Shown here piece by piece: positions 35,467-43,973 of a stretch of DNA of 64,000 bases. Source of the DNA: Gammaproteobacteria bacterium (lineage in GTDB: Bacteria > Pseudomonadota > Gammaproteobacteria > Granulosicoccales > Granulosicoccaceae); assembly GCA_002746645.1 (NCBI GenBank), contig PDPU01000024.1:1-64000 (forward strand), in the 5' to 3' direction. The position numbers and the translations under genes were made by a program. Position 1 is the stretch's first letter, and each line of letters starts with the position of its first letter. A model generated the notes under the pieces. That model did not search any database. It was not told the DNA's origin and saw only the letters and a list, made by a program, of their open reading frames with translations.

Positions 35467-36576
35467 ATGGCAGAGTTCTGGCAACCCGGTCCGCTGAACC
35501 TCATCACCGATGTGCCGGGCGCTCAGGTGGGGCATGCTGCTGATACCACATTGAAGTCCGGTACCACGGTGTTCACGGCCAGCACTGGCTTCCGTGCCAG
35601 TGTCGATGTCATGGGTGGTGCACCGGGAACGCACGAAATCGATCTGCTCACACCCGACCGCGGCGTCGACGCCGTCGACGCCCTGGTGCTCTCGGGTGGG
35701 TCGGCCTTCGGGCTTGCCGCCGCCACGGGCGTCAGCGAACTGTTGCGTCGTCAGGGGCGCGGGTTCCGGGTCGGACCTGCCAATGTGCCTATCGTGCCTG
35801 CCGCCATCCTGTTCGACCTCCTGAACGGGGGCGACCGTGAATGGCAGGACAATCCCTATCCGGAGTTGGGCGAGCTGGCGCTGGAAGATGCACAACGATC
35901 AGGGCCCGGAGCGGTTTTCGAGCTTGGTTCGGTCGGCGCGGGTCTCGGCGCGACAACCGCAGACCTCAAGGGTGGTCTCGGTTCGGCCTCGCTGGTGTTG
36001 CCCGGAGGGATCACGGTAGCTGCGCTGGTTGCCGTAAATTCATACGGTTCGGTAACGGTGCCGGGCTGTACCCGAGGTCAGTTCTGGGCCGCGCCCTTCG
36101 AGTTCGGTACCGAGTTCGGTGCGCGTGGCGTGTTCACCGAGCATGACGTTACACGTCTTCACGAGAGCCGCAAGCTGCGTTCGTTCGAAGCGCTGCAGAA
36201 CGGGCAGGGGCAAGGTACGCGGGGCAAGCGACGCAAGCGTGTGCAGCCGCAGCAGCAGGGCAACACCACGATTGCCATCGTTGCCACCGACGCCTTGCTG
36301 GACAAGGCTTCACTGAAGCGCCTCGCCGTGGCATCCCAGGACGGCATGGCGCGTTCGATCGTTCCCTCGCACACGCCCTTCGATGGGGATCTCGTGTTTG
36401 CGGCGTCGATGGGCGAGCGGCCTGTCGAGGATGCCGCGATCTGGCTGCAACTGGGCCACGCAGCGTCGATCTGTCTGAGTCGGGCGATCGCAAGGGCCGT
36501 GTTTCACGCCTCGGCCATGCCGGGCGACATTCTGCCGACCTGGCAGAGGGTCTTCGGAAGCAAGCAGGGTGGGTGA
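35467..36576 (+). CDS. P1 family peptidase (DmpA/NylC-type, self-cleaving Ntn-like hydrolase)
   Basis: A 369-residue member of peptidase family S58/P1 (PF03576), which includes DmpA aminopeptidase, beta-peptidyl aminopeptidases and NylC. These enzymes self-cleave to expose an N-terminal nucleophile. The cleavage region is QGNTTIAIVATDA, with Asn266-Thr267 as the probable cleavage pair, so the nucleophile would be threonine as in NylC. Early segments LITDVPGAQVGHA and DALVLSGGSAFGLAAATGV are characteristic. The basic, glutamine-rich stretch at about 247-265 just before the cleavage point is longer than usual. Its position after a peptide importer and an M20 hydrolase suggests intracellular peptide degradation. 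Confidence 0.93.
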   Translation: MAEFWQPGPLNLITDVPGAQVGHAADTTLKSGTTVFTASTGFRASVDVMGGAPGTHEIDLLTPDRGVDAVDALVLSGGSAFGLAAATGVSELLRRQGRGFRVGPANVPIVPAAILFDLLNGGDREWQDNPYPELGELALEDAQRSGPGAVFELGSVGAGLGATTADLKGGLGSASLVLPGGITVAALVAVNSYGSVTVPGCTRGQFWAAPFEFGTEFGARGVFTEHDVTRLHESRKLRSFEALQNGQGQGTRGKRRKRVQPQQQGNTTIAIVATDALLDKASLKRLAVASQDGMARSIVPSHTPFDGDLVFAASMGERPVEDAAIWLQLGHAASICLSRAIARAVFHASAMPGDILPTWQRVFGSKQGG

Positions 36577-36589
36577 GCCGATCTCGCCC

Positions 36590-37120
36590 TCAGCGCTGGG
36601 CGCGAATCGGATAGAACTTCACGCCGGCCATATCGAGTGACGGGGCGCCCGGGAAGCCGCGACTGGCGGCAAGGTTGTACATGCGCACGGCGTCGGAAAG
36701 GGCATCGTTGGCCGCAACGGGTGCGAAAGCGAGCTGTGATGCTTCACGGGCGTACTCTTCGGCGAGCGCGACCTGTGCGGAACGCTGGCCGAGTTCGGCA
36801 CGTTCCTCGAGATCCGCCTGCGGGAGTTTGTCGAGTTCGGCCTGCTCGCGCGCCACGTCGTCGCGAAGCTCGTCGAGATTGTTCGGTGTTTCGATGTCGA
36901 TGACCGGTTCCGCGTTTTCCTCATGGAGGCCGGGCGGTACCGGGGCAGGGGTAGGGCTGGTGTCAGGGTTGAGCACGGCCGGTTGCCCGGAGAGGTTGAT
37001 CGGTTGATCGAGTACCGAGGCAGCGGCCGGGGCGCTGGTCAGGCGGTTGGTGTCGGCGATGACGCTGGAGGCGCAAAGGAGCCCAAGCGAAAGCACCAGG
37101 GTCATTTCAATTCTGGACAT
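36590..37120 (-). CDS. Secreted hypothetical protein with charged helical region
   Basis: A 176-residue exported protein of unknown function. It has a signal peptide (MTLVLSLGLLCASSVIA, preceded by five residues) and a proline/alanine-rich low-complexity stretch (PDTSPTPAPVPPG). A strongly charged helical segment follows (LRDDVAREQAELDKLPQADL), perhaps coiled coil. The C-terminal part (SDAVRMYNLAASRGFPGAPSL) resembles a single Sel1/TPR-like unit. It may have a periplasmic structural role; no family is confidently recognised. Confidence 0.75.
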   Translation of the reverse strand: MSRIEMTLVLSLGLLCASSVIADTNRLTSAPAAASVLDQPINLSGQPAVLNPDTSPTPAPVPPGLHEENAEPVIDIETPNNLDELRDDVAREQAELDKLPQADLEERAELGQRSAQVALAEEYAREASQLAFAPVAANDALSDAVRMYNLAASRGFPGAPSLDMAGVKFYPIRAQR

Positions 37121-37285
37121 GCAAGCTAACCACCGTCATGTTGTTGGCCGAGTGCTCCTGGTCGGGTTCGGCAACATGTGTTCGCGCTCAGGAGCAGCGG
37201 TCAATTTAACCACACCGGAGTGGCTTGTCGTGCGTTTTTAACAACCGTTTGCGTTTTGTGTGATGTGGGAGTATTTCGGTACTTC

Positions 37286-37319
37286 GAGGGCGAGTTGCCG
37301 TCCGTGGCAACTCGTCCTC
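37286..37319 (-). terminator. Terminator-like hairpin after cytochrome gene
   Basis: GAGGGCGAGTTGCC (37286-37299) and GGCAACTCGTCCTC (37306-37319) form a 14-position stem with a single imperfect pair and a 6-nt loop. It sits 7 bp beyond the leftward cytochrome stop. The U-tract is absent, so efficiency is uncertain. Confidence 0.6.
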
Positions 37320-37326
37320 CGCGACA

Positions 37327-39168
37327 CTACTGGATCTGGGCTCGTGCGGTCGTGATGGTTTCGGCCCGCAGTGTGGTGCGGTCGTAGATGGTCCGGAACA
37401 TGTCGATCTGCTCAACCTTGTCGGATCGTGTGAACAGTTCCATGAGGTGGCCGAAACTGAAGGGCTGGTAGCGCAGTTCCACAAGAACTGTATAGCTGCC
37501 GGTACCATCTACCGAAACCTCGTAGCTGACGGTGTCGCTGCCGCCGATGAAGTCGTCATCCTCGAGTGCGGCACCGAATACACCGAAGGTTTCGGGCAGG
37601 GTGTTGTCGGCCTGTACCGCCATCTTGTCGTAACCTGCCGGCAACAGTCGGTTGTCCTTCAGATAGTGACTGACGTTCAGCAGCGAGTGGGTTCGCTCGT
37701 TCTCGGAGTTGCCGACGATGGTCTGATAGACCTGTACCTGTGTCGGTGAAGTGATGCGATCGTAGTGTGCTTCCCAGGTGGCAGGGTTCACGTCTTCCGA
37801 TACACCGATGATCTTTCCATCCGCTTCCATGGCCCCGCTTTCGAATACCACATTGTTCGAAGCATCGAGAACCTGCACGTGCAGCCATGCCCGGCGTGAG
37901 TGGTAGGCGCTCGGCAGCTTGTGACCAGTCAGGTTCGTCACGATGACATCGAACTTGAGCTTGTCATCCTGAACGCCACCGTTTTCGACACTGAGCGCAG
38001 CAGAGGTTTCGAGAAACGCGCGGTTGCGCGCAATCGACTCGTTGAAGTCTTCATCGGTGGTCACGTCAAGGCCGGGATTGTGATTCTCGGGGCGGACACC
38101 CAACTCGACGGCGAAGTCGCGGATCATCGACTGCATGATGGTATTCGAACCGAGGAAGGTGTGTTCACGGAAATTCTCACGGAGCGGGCCGCTTGAATTC
38201 GACAGGTACGTGGGTTCTTCCGCCGTCGGCATGTGGCAATCCTGGCATGATGCTTCCTGCGAGCCGCCAACGGCGAAGTCGCTGTTCTGCCACTCGTAGA
38301 AAACAGCCTGTTCGGAGAAGTGGGCGACATCCAGCGGCTGGCCTTCCTTGTCGAAACCGGCCACATCGAGATTATGGCAGGTGGCACAGGATTCCGACTG
38401 GCCGAGGTGAGATCCGTATTGCGGGGTGAATTCCGCCTTGTCTATCATGTAACCCGACGTAGGATTCTGGTATTGACCGTAGGCAGGGCGATCCTTGCGT
38501 TCGCCCGTGGGCGAGCCCACGACGGTGAAGTTGCCGGACATGCCCTCGGGTGTGCCGAAATTCGTGCCTTCCAGTTGATGGCACAGACTGCAGCTCACTC
38601 CTTCCATGGCATGGTTGAAGAGCTCGCTGGATGAATCCATGCTGTAGACGCCCTGTACGAAATCGCCTTTTTCCTTGCTTCCGCTGTCATAGAGCTGCCA
38701 GGTGAAGCTGTCCCTGGAAGACCAGTCGCGCGCCATGGGGGCGTGACAGATCGTGCACTTTTCGTTGATGGGATCCGACAGCTCCGGATAGCGGTGGATT
38801 TCATCAGCCACCACAGCGTGCCAGTAGGGGTCGCGTGTCGACAGGGCCATCATGCTGGTTTTCCATGCCTTGCCGATGGACAGATCCTTCGGCTTGTCAC
38901 TGGTGGGGCCTGTGACCTGCATGCGATCGGCATCATGACAGGTGGTGCAATTCGTACTGCCTGAATGGTATTCGCCCGTGAACGACGCATCGTGAGTCGC
39001 GAGTGACGGCAGGCTTCCTGCCGGTGTCGGCAACTGGATGGTGGTGGTCGGCGGCGTCGGCGGCGGGGTTTCGTCCTTACCTCCGCTGCTGCTCCCTCCG
39101 CACGCGGAAACAGCCAGCACGGACCCCACCGTAGTTGCTTTTACTACTCGAAAAATGAAAGAGCTCAC
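37327..39168 (-). CDS. Pentahaem c-type cytochrome lipoprotein
   Basis: A 613-residue exported electron carrier. The N-terminus is a lipoprotein signal ending LAVSAC, with Cys23 as the lipidated residue, followed by a Gly/Ser and Pro/Thr linker. Five CxxCH haem motifs are seen: CTTCH (74), CTICH (138), CSLCH (193), CATCH (261) and CQDCH (308), all in the first half. Residues 330-613 contain beta-rich sequence and no haem motif. Translation starts at GTG. The upstream beta-propeller protein gene (39274-41475) has the same orientation, 105 bp away, and could be its electron donor. The physiological partner and location (outer or inner membrane) are inferred. Confidence 0.9.
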   Translation of the reverse strand: MSSFIFRVVKATTVGSVLAVSACGGSSSGGKDETPPPTPPTTTIQLPTPAGSLPSLATHDASFTGEYHSGSTNCTTCHDADRMQVTGPTSDKPKDLSIGKAWKTSMMALSTRDPYWHAVVADEIHRYPELSDPINEKCTICHAPMARDWSSRDSFTWQLYDSGSKEKGDFVQGVYSMDSSSELFNHAMEGVSCSLCHQLEGTNFGTPEGMSGNFTVVGSPTGERKDRPAYGQYQNPTSGYMIDKAEFTPQYGSHLGQSESCATCHNLDVAGFDKEGQPLDVAHFSEQAVFYEWQNSDFAVGGSQEASCQDCHMPTAEEPTYLSNSSGPLRENFREHTFLGSNTIMQSMIRDFAVELGVRPENHNPGLDVTTDEDFNESIARNRAFLETSAALSVENGGVQDDKLKFDVIVTNLTGHKLPSAYHSRRAWLHVQVLDASNNVVFESGAMEADGKIIGVSEDVNPATWEAHYDRITSPTQVQVYQTIVGNSENERTHSLLNVSHYLKDNRLLPAGYDKMAVQADNTLPETFGVFGAALEDDDFIGGSDTVSYEVSVDGTGSYTVLVELRYQPFSFGHLMELFTRSDKVEQIDMFRTIYDRTTLRAETITTARAQIQ

Positions 39169-39273
39169 AGTACTGTTTCGTTTTGCAAGGCCATGGTGAC
39201 AATGGCTGGTATCGACCGATACTCAGGAAGTCTTGAGAGATCGAGTCAATGCCGGATCAGCAATCCAGACGAT

Positions 39274-41475
39274 TCAGTAGTCGCTGGGTTCGAGGATTAT
39301 GATCTCGTCTTCAAAGAAGTTCGTGACCCAGATCGTACCGGGAAAGGGGCCGGCATCGCCCTGCGTGGTCAGATCCAGTATGTTCTGAGGCAGAGTATCG
39401 AGCTTGCTGTGTGAAGTGACCTTGGTACCATTGGCGTTGAGCACGACTCGCCTTACGGTTCCATCGTAGGCCGCGGCGATGATGTCGCCCATCATGCTGC
39501 CGGCAAAGTTGCTCGCCGTGTATTCGTCAATGCCGTTGGTAGAGGCTTCGTAGATTATCAGCGACCCATCTTCTTCGCCCGGTATCTGGAATACGCATTC
39601 CTCGGGATTGGCCGCGACCTGAATGGGGCTTTGAGGATTGGTTGCGTTGAACGTATTGGCCTTGTTGCCCCGCGTGGGGTTGGGATGACCCGCGTAGTAT
39701 CCGTCGCTCAACTTGTGCAACCCGTCAAATTTCGTAACTCCCAAACCGTGCTGGAAGGTGTTCGAGCAGTCTGCGGGCGGTTTGTCACCCCATTTGAAGT
39801 TTGGCCCATTGTCCCAGGTGTATAAATTGCCGGCCTGGGTATACACGATGTCGAAGGCATTGCGAAGCCCGCTGGCGAATACGCGAACGGGTCCGTCCGC
39901 TTCGAGGATGGCCTGGTTCTTTCCGTTGTTGCCGCCGAAGGGATCGTTCTCATCCACCGTGCCGGAACGGTCTTCGTCATCGAGGGTGGGCAGGTCGTAG
40001 GTGCTGTTGCCGATCACCGCGAGATCGATTTCGAGTGTGGCGGCCGAAAGCGCGTATTCGGGCAGGCCGACGAAGTTGTGTGAAGGGCTGCCTATGTTGG
40101 TATGCCCGCCGACGTTCAGGTAAATCTTGCTGCCTATCTTCACGAGGCCGTTGGGCGCATGGTTCTCTTCCGATCTCGGCAGACCTCTGACAAGGTCCTG
40201 CATGGCCCAGTCGTTGCCGTTCTTCGTGAGCTTGTGCAGGATGCCCGAATTGGTGTCCAGATTCGTGTCGTTGTTTTCCTTGTCACCTCCGCCCATGCGA
40301 GGGTCGCTGGACGCGGCGTATATCACGGGGTTCTGGGCTGTCCCGGTAACGAGTATTCCCGTGACCAGCCGGCCTTTCTGGTTGCTGTTCGAGCCATCGT
40401 CATTGTGGTTGGGCACGTTCTTGATGTGGTTGATGGTCTGTATCTTGGTGCCCGAGTAGTTGTTCTTGCCGTTTCTGGTCACATCGATGACATGAATGGC
40501 ACCTGTCTTCTCGGCGACGTAGAGCTTTCCGTCCGGTCCGAACTGTATTGAAGTTGGATTTTCGATGCCGAAATTGGTGTTGAGTTCGCTCTTCGAGAAC
40601 GAGACCGGGATGTTGCCCGGTTTATTGACCGTGGCCGACAATCCGACCTGGATGGCATCGTTGAGGCCGTCATGGAGCATCGTCAACTTGGCTGACTTCG
40701 CACCTTGCTGACTGGTGTCCAGCGTGATCTGAATGCTGTGAGACTCACCCGGTACGATTGCAACCGGGCTGAAGTCGGTCGAAAACGCGTCGGCGTTCAC
40801 GCCGCTCAACTGTATCGACTGAAGGTTGATGACCGGAGCGCCATCAACACCATCGTTACTGAACGTGAGTGTTCCATGCTTCACGCCATTGACGAACACT
40901 TCACCCAGGGAAAGCTGATCGGTGCTTGCCAGCAGTTTGGATGTCAGTGGATAGCGCGATTCACCCTCGAACACGAGCACGACATCCCTGGTCGAGTCGG
41001 CCAGATGCATGCGCATCCCGGCAGACTTGTCTCCGGGCGTTCGCGGCGTGAAATCGACGTTGACGGACACACTCTCACCGGGCATCAGTGTCTTGAATCC
41101 GGTGAAGTCACTGGTGAATTCGCCGACACTCTTGCCGAACATCGTCGCCTCCTGGATGGCAATCGGGTCTGCGTCCTGGCCCCCAGAGTGCGTGATGGTC
41201 ACGACGTGGGAAGAACTCTTGCCGATTTCCACGAGCCCGGCTTCCAGCACATGTGGTGAGATCGACAGCGTACCATCGCCCATGTAGAGCCCGGCGCCAG
41301 TGAATGGCACGGTGATGCGCCCCGGTCCGGAGGATTCACTGGTACCCGCCTCGGTGTCCGCGGCATTGGTGTCCGCGGCATTGGTGTCCTCGGCAAGAGA
41401 CGGTAATGCAATGGATAGCCCCAAGGTGAGCAGGGCTACGGAAGTAACCAGAGTTAGGTGCTGGGTTGATCTCAT
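39274..41475 (-). CDS. Exported beta-propeller protein resembling PQQ-type sugar dehydrogenase, with Ig-like N-terminal domains
   Basis: A 733-residue exported protein. The signal peptide ends ALPSLA. A short (NAADT) repeat follows, encoded by 15-bp DNA repeats. Residues 60-300 look like two choice-of-anchor-D/ASPM-SPD-2-type Ig-like domains (VDFTPRTPGDKSAGMRM, ITLDTSQQGAKSAKLTM). From about residue 310 comes a six-bladed propeller: NPTSIQFGPDGKLYVAEKTG, RLVTGILVTGTAQNPVIYAA and ENHAPNGLVKIGSKIYLNVG match the glucose/sorbosone dehydrogenase family. An EF-hand-like calcium loop, DEDRSGTVDENDPFG, is inserted. The start at 41475 is favoured by a GGAG upstream and the signal peptide. Substrate unknown; it may feed the pentahaem cytochrome. 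Confidence 0.82.
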   Translation of the reverse strand: MRSTQHLTLVTSVALLTLGLSIALPSLAEDTNAADTNAADTEAGTSESSGPGRITVPFTGAGLYMGDGTLSISPHVLEAGLVEIGKSSSHVVTITHSGGQDADPIAIQEATMFGKSVGEFTSDFTGFKTLMPGESVSVNVDFTPRTPGDKSAGMRMHLADSTRDVVLVFEGESRYPLTSKLLASTDQLSLGEVFVNGVKHGTLTFSNDGVDGAPVINLQSIQLSGVNADAFSTDFSPVAIVPGESHSIQITLDTSQQGAKSAKLTMLHDGLNDAIQVGLSATVNKPGNIPVSFSKSELNTNFGIENPTSIQFGPDGKLYVAEKTGAIHVIDVTRNGKNNYSGTKIQTINHIKNVPNHNDDGSNSNQKGRLVTGILVTGTAQNPVIYAASSDPRMGGGDKENNDTNLDTNSGILHKLTKNGNDWAMQDLVRGLPRSEENHAPNGLVKIGSKIYLNVGGHTNIGSPSHNFVGLPEYALSAATLEIDLAVIGNSTYDLPTLDDEDRSGTVDENDPFGGNNGKNQAILEADGPVRVFASGLRNAFDIVYTQAGNLYTWDNGPNFKWGDKPPADCSNTFQHGLGVTKFDGLHKLSDGYYAGHPNPTRGNKANTFNATNPQSPIQVAANPEECVFQIPGEEDGSLIIYEASTNGIDEYTASNFAGSMMGDIIAAAYDGTVRRVVLNANGTKVTSHSKLDTLPQNILDLTTQGDAGPFPGTIWVTNFFEDEIIILEPSDY
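41353..41397. repeat. 15-bp repeat in propeller protein N-terminus
   Basis: Two perfect units of GGTGTCCGCGGCATT (41353-41367, 41368-41382) and a divergent third encode the NAADT repeats just after the signal peptide of the leftward gene. Confidence 0.8.
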
Positions 41476-41694
41476 GTGAGAACGGCTCCGATGGGTAAGC
41501 AGGGCGATGTTTTTTCGCTGTACCGGTTCGCCACAGCAAGAACCGTGCTGAAACGACCGTCGCCGAGTCATTCCTCGACTGATCGGTGCTTTCCCGATGA
41601 CTTTGGCAGGGTTTCTTGCCGGGGTCATTCCGCCGACTGTCCTCGCGTCGGCGTCCGTCAGCGACCTGACGAATGATGTACGGGCCTATCCGCT

Positions 41695-41700
41695 ATACTC
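41695..41700 (+). promoter_or_regulatory. -10 box for polysaccharide export gene
   Basis: TATACT at 41695-41700 is a near-consensus -10 element, 70 bp before the export-protein start, in the divergent intergenic region. No good -35 hexamer stands 16-18 bp upstream, so an activator may be needed. Confidence 0.4.
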
Positions 41701-41769
41701 TTGACGATTGCAGTCAAGCTTGGCCCGCACCGCCGACAGGTGGCGCGGGGTCCACGGAGAACCCCATCC

Positions 41770-42360
41770 ATGTCCTTTTCCTTCCCACGTTCCGCGCGTG
41801 TCCTGCTGGTATCGCTGAGCGCGCTTCTGGCACTTGCTGCCGGCACGACCCTGCACGCCCAGAACACGGCGGCCAGTCTCGAGTACCGCATCGGCCCGGA
41901 AGACGTGTTGCACATCTCGGTCTGGCGCGAAGAGGATCTCGACCGCAAGGTACTGGTGCGCCCCGATGGCGGCATCAGTTTTCCGCTCGCGGGTGACGTA
42001 CAGGTCTCGGGCCGCACCCCGCTCGAGGTACAGGACGAGATCCGCAACCGTCTGCAGCGCTACGTGCCCGATGCCGAGGTCACGGTGGCCGTCGAGGAAA
42101 TATCGGGTTACACCATCTTCGTGCTCGGCGAAGTCGAAGCGCCCGGACAGTTCACACTAGGCCGTTACGTGGACGTGGTGCAGGCCATCACGCTGGCCGG
42201 TGGTTTCACCCCCTACGCCTCGAACCGCGACATCCAGGTGCTGCGCCGCCAGGATGGCCGCGAAGTCACCTACGGTTTCGATTTTCGCCAGGTCTCGCGC
42301 GGGCGTGATCTGGAGCAGAACATCCTGCTGCAGAGTGGTGATGTGGTTCTGGTTCCCTGA
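41770..42360 (+). CDS. Polysaccharide export protein (Wza/BexD-like, short form)
   Basis: A 196-residue exported protein of the outer-membrane polysaccharide export family. The signal peptide ends TLHAQ; there is no lipobox. The Poly_export domain has EYRIGPEDVLHISVWREEDL and VRPDGGISFPLAGDVQVSGR. One SLBB domain follows (ISGYTIFVLGEVEAPGQF, LAGGFTPYASNRDIQVLRR). Wza is longer, with further domains, so this is the short form found in exopolysaccharide systems with separate outer-membrane channels. The beta-barrel-like gene 17 bp downstream could be that channel. Confidence 0.93.
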   Translation: MSFSFPRSARVLLVSLSALLALAAGTTLHAQNTAASLEYRIGPEDVLHISVWREEDLDRKVLVRPDGGISFPLAGDVQVSGRTPLEVQDEIRNRLQRYVPDAEVTVAVEEISGYTIFVLGEVEAPGQFTLGRYVDVVQAITLAGGFTPYASNRDIQVLRRQDGREVTYGFDFRQVSRGRDLEQNILLQSGDVVLVP

Positions 42361-42377
42361 TCAGGCCTGATTGAACG

Positions 42378-43973
42378 ATGCGGATTCTTCATGGCGACCC
42401 GAGTACGGCGGGTCAAGGATCGGTGAGTCAACCATCGAGTGGTCGAGGGCTGACCAATCAGAGGCTGACCAGCGAGCGGCGGGCGAGCCGTGGCCTGGTG
42501 GCCGGTGTGTTGCTCGCTGTCGTGGCGTTACCCGTGCATGCCAATGTCTGGGTGTTCGACCCATCGGTCGCCCTCGATCAGCGCTTTGACGACAATTACT
42601 ATCTCGATACGAAATCCGAGTCCAGACTCAGCGGTACCGGCACGTTCAGCGCCACCCGTGTGGTGGGCGAGCTTGGCATCAGTCGAGAAACCGAACGGCA
42701 GTCTTTCGAGGCGCTGTTGAGAATCGACGGGCTGTTGACCGCCAACGACCGCTACGATCGCAACATCCTCGACTCCAACCAGCTGTTCAGGATCGACTTC
42801 CAGCGCAGTAATGCGCGTTCGCGTTTCGGTATTCGCGGCACGGCAACGCGGGATACTCCCAGCCGTGACATCGCGGCCGACCTCACCGAAGAGAGCGATA
42901 CCGCTGTCGACACCGGCGGCATTACCATTTCGCAGTCCACCAACCAGGTGCGTAATGAGTTTCGCATCGAACCGAGCTTCGGCTACGATGTCTCGCGCCG
43001 GCTCAGTGTCGACAATCGTCTGAGCGTGGTGCGGGTGGAGCATGAACTGCCAGACCCGCAGGATGCCATCTATGCCCAGTATCTGCTGAGCTATCAAGGC
43101 GACTACGAGAACATCAAGGGTTACGACGAGGTCACCATCGAGGATGTCGGCATTCCCTTCACACCCACGGGTGAGCTGTCCGATTTCACCGAGATCGGTT
43201 ACACGCTGTCACTGCGTTACAGTCTCTCGCGCCGCAGCACCATCACGGGACTTCTCGGCTACAGTGATTATCGCGGCGACGTCGAGCCCGCATCCTGGGT
43301 GTCGGTTCCCTATGATGAACTGGAACTCGATTCCTCCAACCGGGACATCGCGCGCAAGCCAGCCCGGGATTCGCTGTCCAACACCTCACGCGTGCTGCTT
43401 GGCCTCGAACATCAGCTCACGCCCACCATTCGGCTCGATTTCGGGGCCGGCGCCTATCTCACCGAGACCGATGAAACCGACACCTGGCGTCCCGAATCCG
43501 ATGCGGGTTCGCCGCCCAATGACGCCGCCGTGGCGGGGCTCGAGTCGGAATCGGATGGCTGGCTGGCCAATGCCGCCATGACCATCGACAATGGCCGCAC
43601 GCGTTACACGGCGCGTTATGCCACCGACGTGCAGCCGAGCAGCATCGGCACACAGGTGGAAACGCATGACCTCACCGGCAGCGTGTTCCATACCATCGGG
43701 CCGCGTCAGAAAGTGTCGGCAAGGCTGCGACTGTACGAGCCCGGTCGAGTGGGCGACGAGCAGGAAGACCGTTTCGCACGGCGCTTCCTGAGCATCGAGC
43801 CGCGTTACAGCTGGGATGTCACGCGTGACTGGACCTTCTCGGCGGGCTACCGTTATCGTCGCCAGAAGGCCATGAACGACATCGAGAATTCGGAAAGCAA
43901 CGCGGTGCTGATTTCGATCAAGTACTCACCGCCTTCCGAGGTCCGCGACGCACAGCTCGAAAAAGGGCTCTGA
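42378..43973 (+). CDS. Outer-membrane beta-barrel protein, exopolysaccharide-associated
   Basis: A 531-residue protein. An extended, arginine-rich N-terminal segment precedes a hydrophobic export signal (LVAGVLLAVVALPVHA, about 40-55). The mature protein is a long series of alternating polar/hydrophobic strands with many aromatic and Arg/Asp residues (NVWVFDPSVALDQRFDDNYY, SLRYSLSRRSTITGLLGYS). It ends WTFSAGYRYRRQKAMNDIEN and a charged tail. This resembles the outer-membrane proteins encoded beside polysaccharide export genes in PEP-CTERM/EPS loci (TIGR03016-like). It is probably co-transcribed with the export protein 17 bp upstream. A later start near the signal peptide is possible. Confidence 0.8.
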   Translation: MRILHGDPSTAGQGSVSQPSSGRGLTNQRLTSERRASRGLVAGVLLAVVALPVHANVWVFDPSVALDQRFDDNYYLDTKSESRLSGTGTFSATRVVGELGISRETERQSFEALLRIDGLLTANDRYDRNILDSNQLFRIDFQRSNARSRFGIRGTATRDTPSRDIAADLTEESDTAVDTGGITISQSTNQVRNEFRIEPSFGYDVSRRLSVDNRLSVVRVEHELPDPQDAIYAQYLLSYQGDYENIKGYDEVTIEDVGIPFTPTGELSDFTEIGYTLSLRYSLSRRSTITGLLGYSDYRGDVEPASWVSVPYDELELDSSNRDIARKPARDSLSNTSRVLLGLEHQLTPTIRLDFGAGAYLTETDETDTWRPESDAGSPPNDAAVAGLESESDGWLANAAMTIDNGRTRYTARYATDVQPSSIGTQVETHDLTGSVFHTIGPRQKVSARLRLYEPGRVGDEQEDRFARRFLSIEPRYSWDVTRDWTFSAGYRYRRQKAMNDIENSESNAVLISIKYSPPSEVRDAQLEKGL

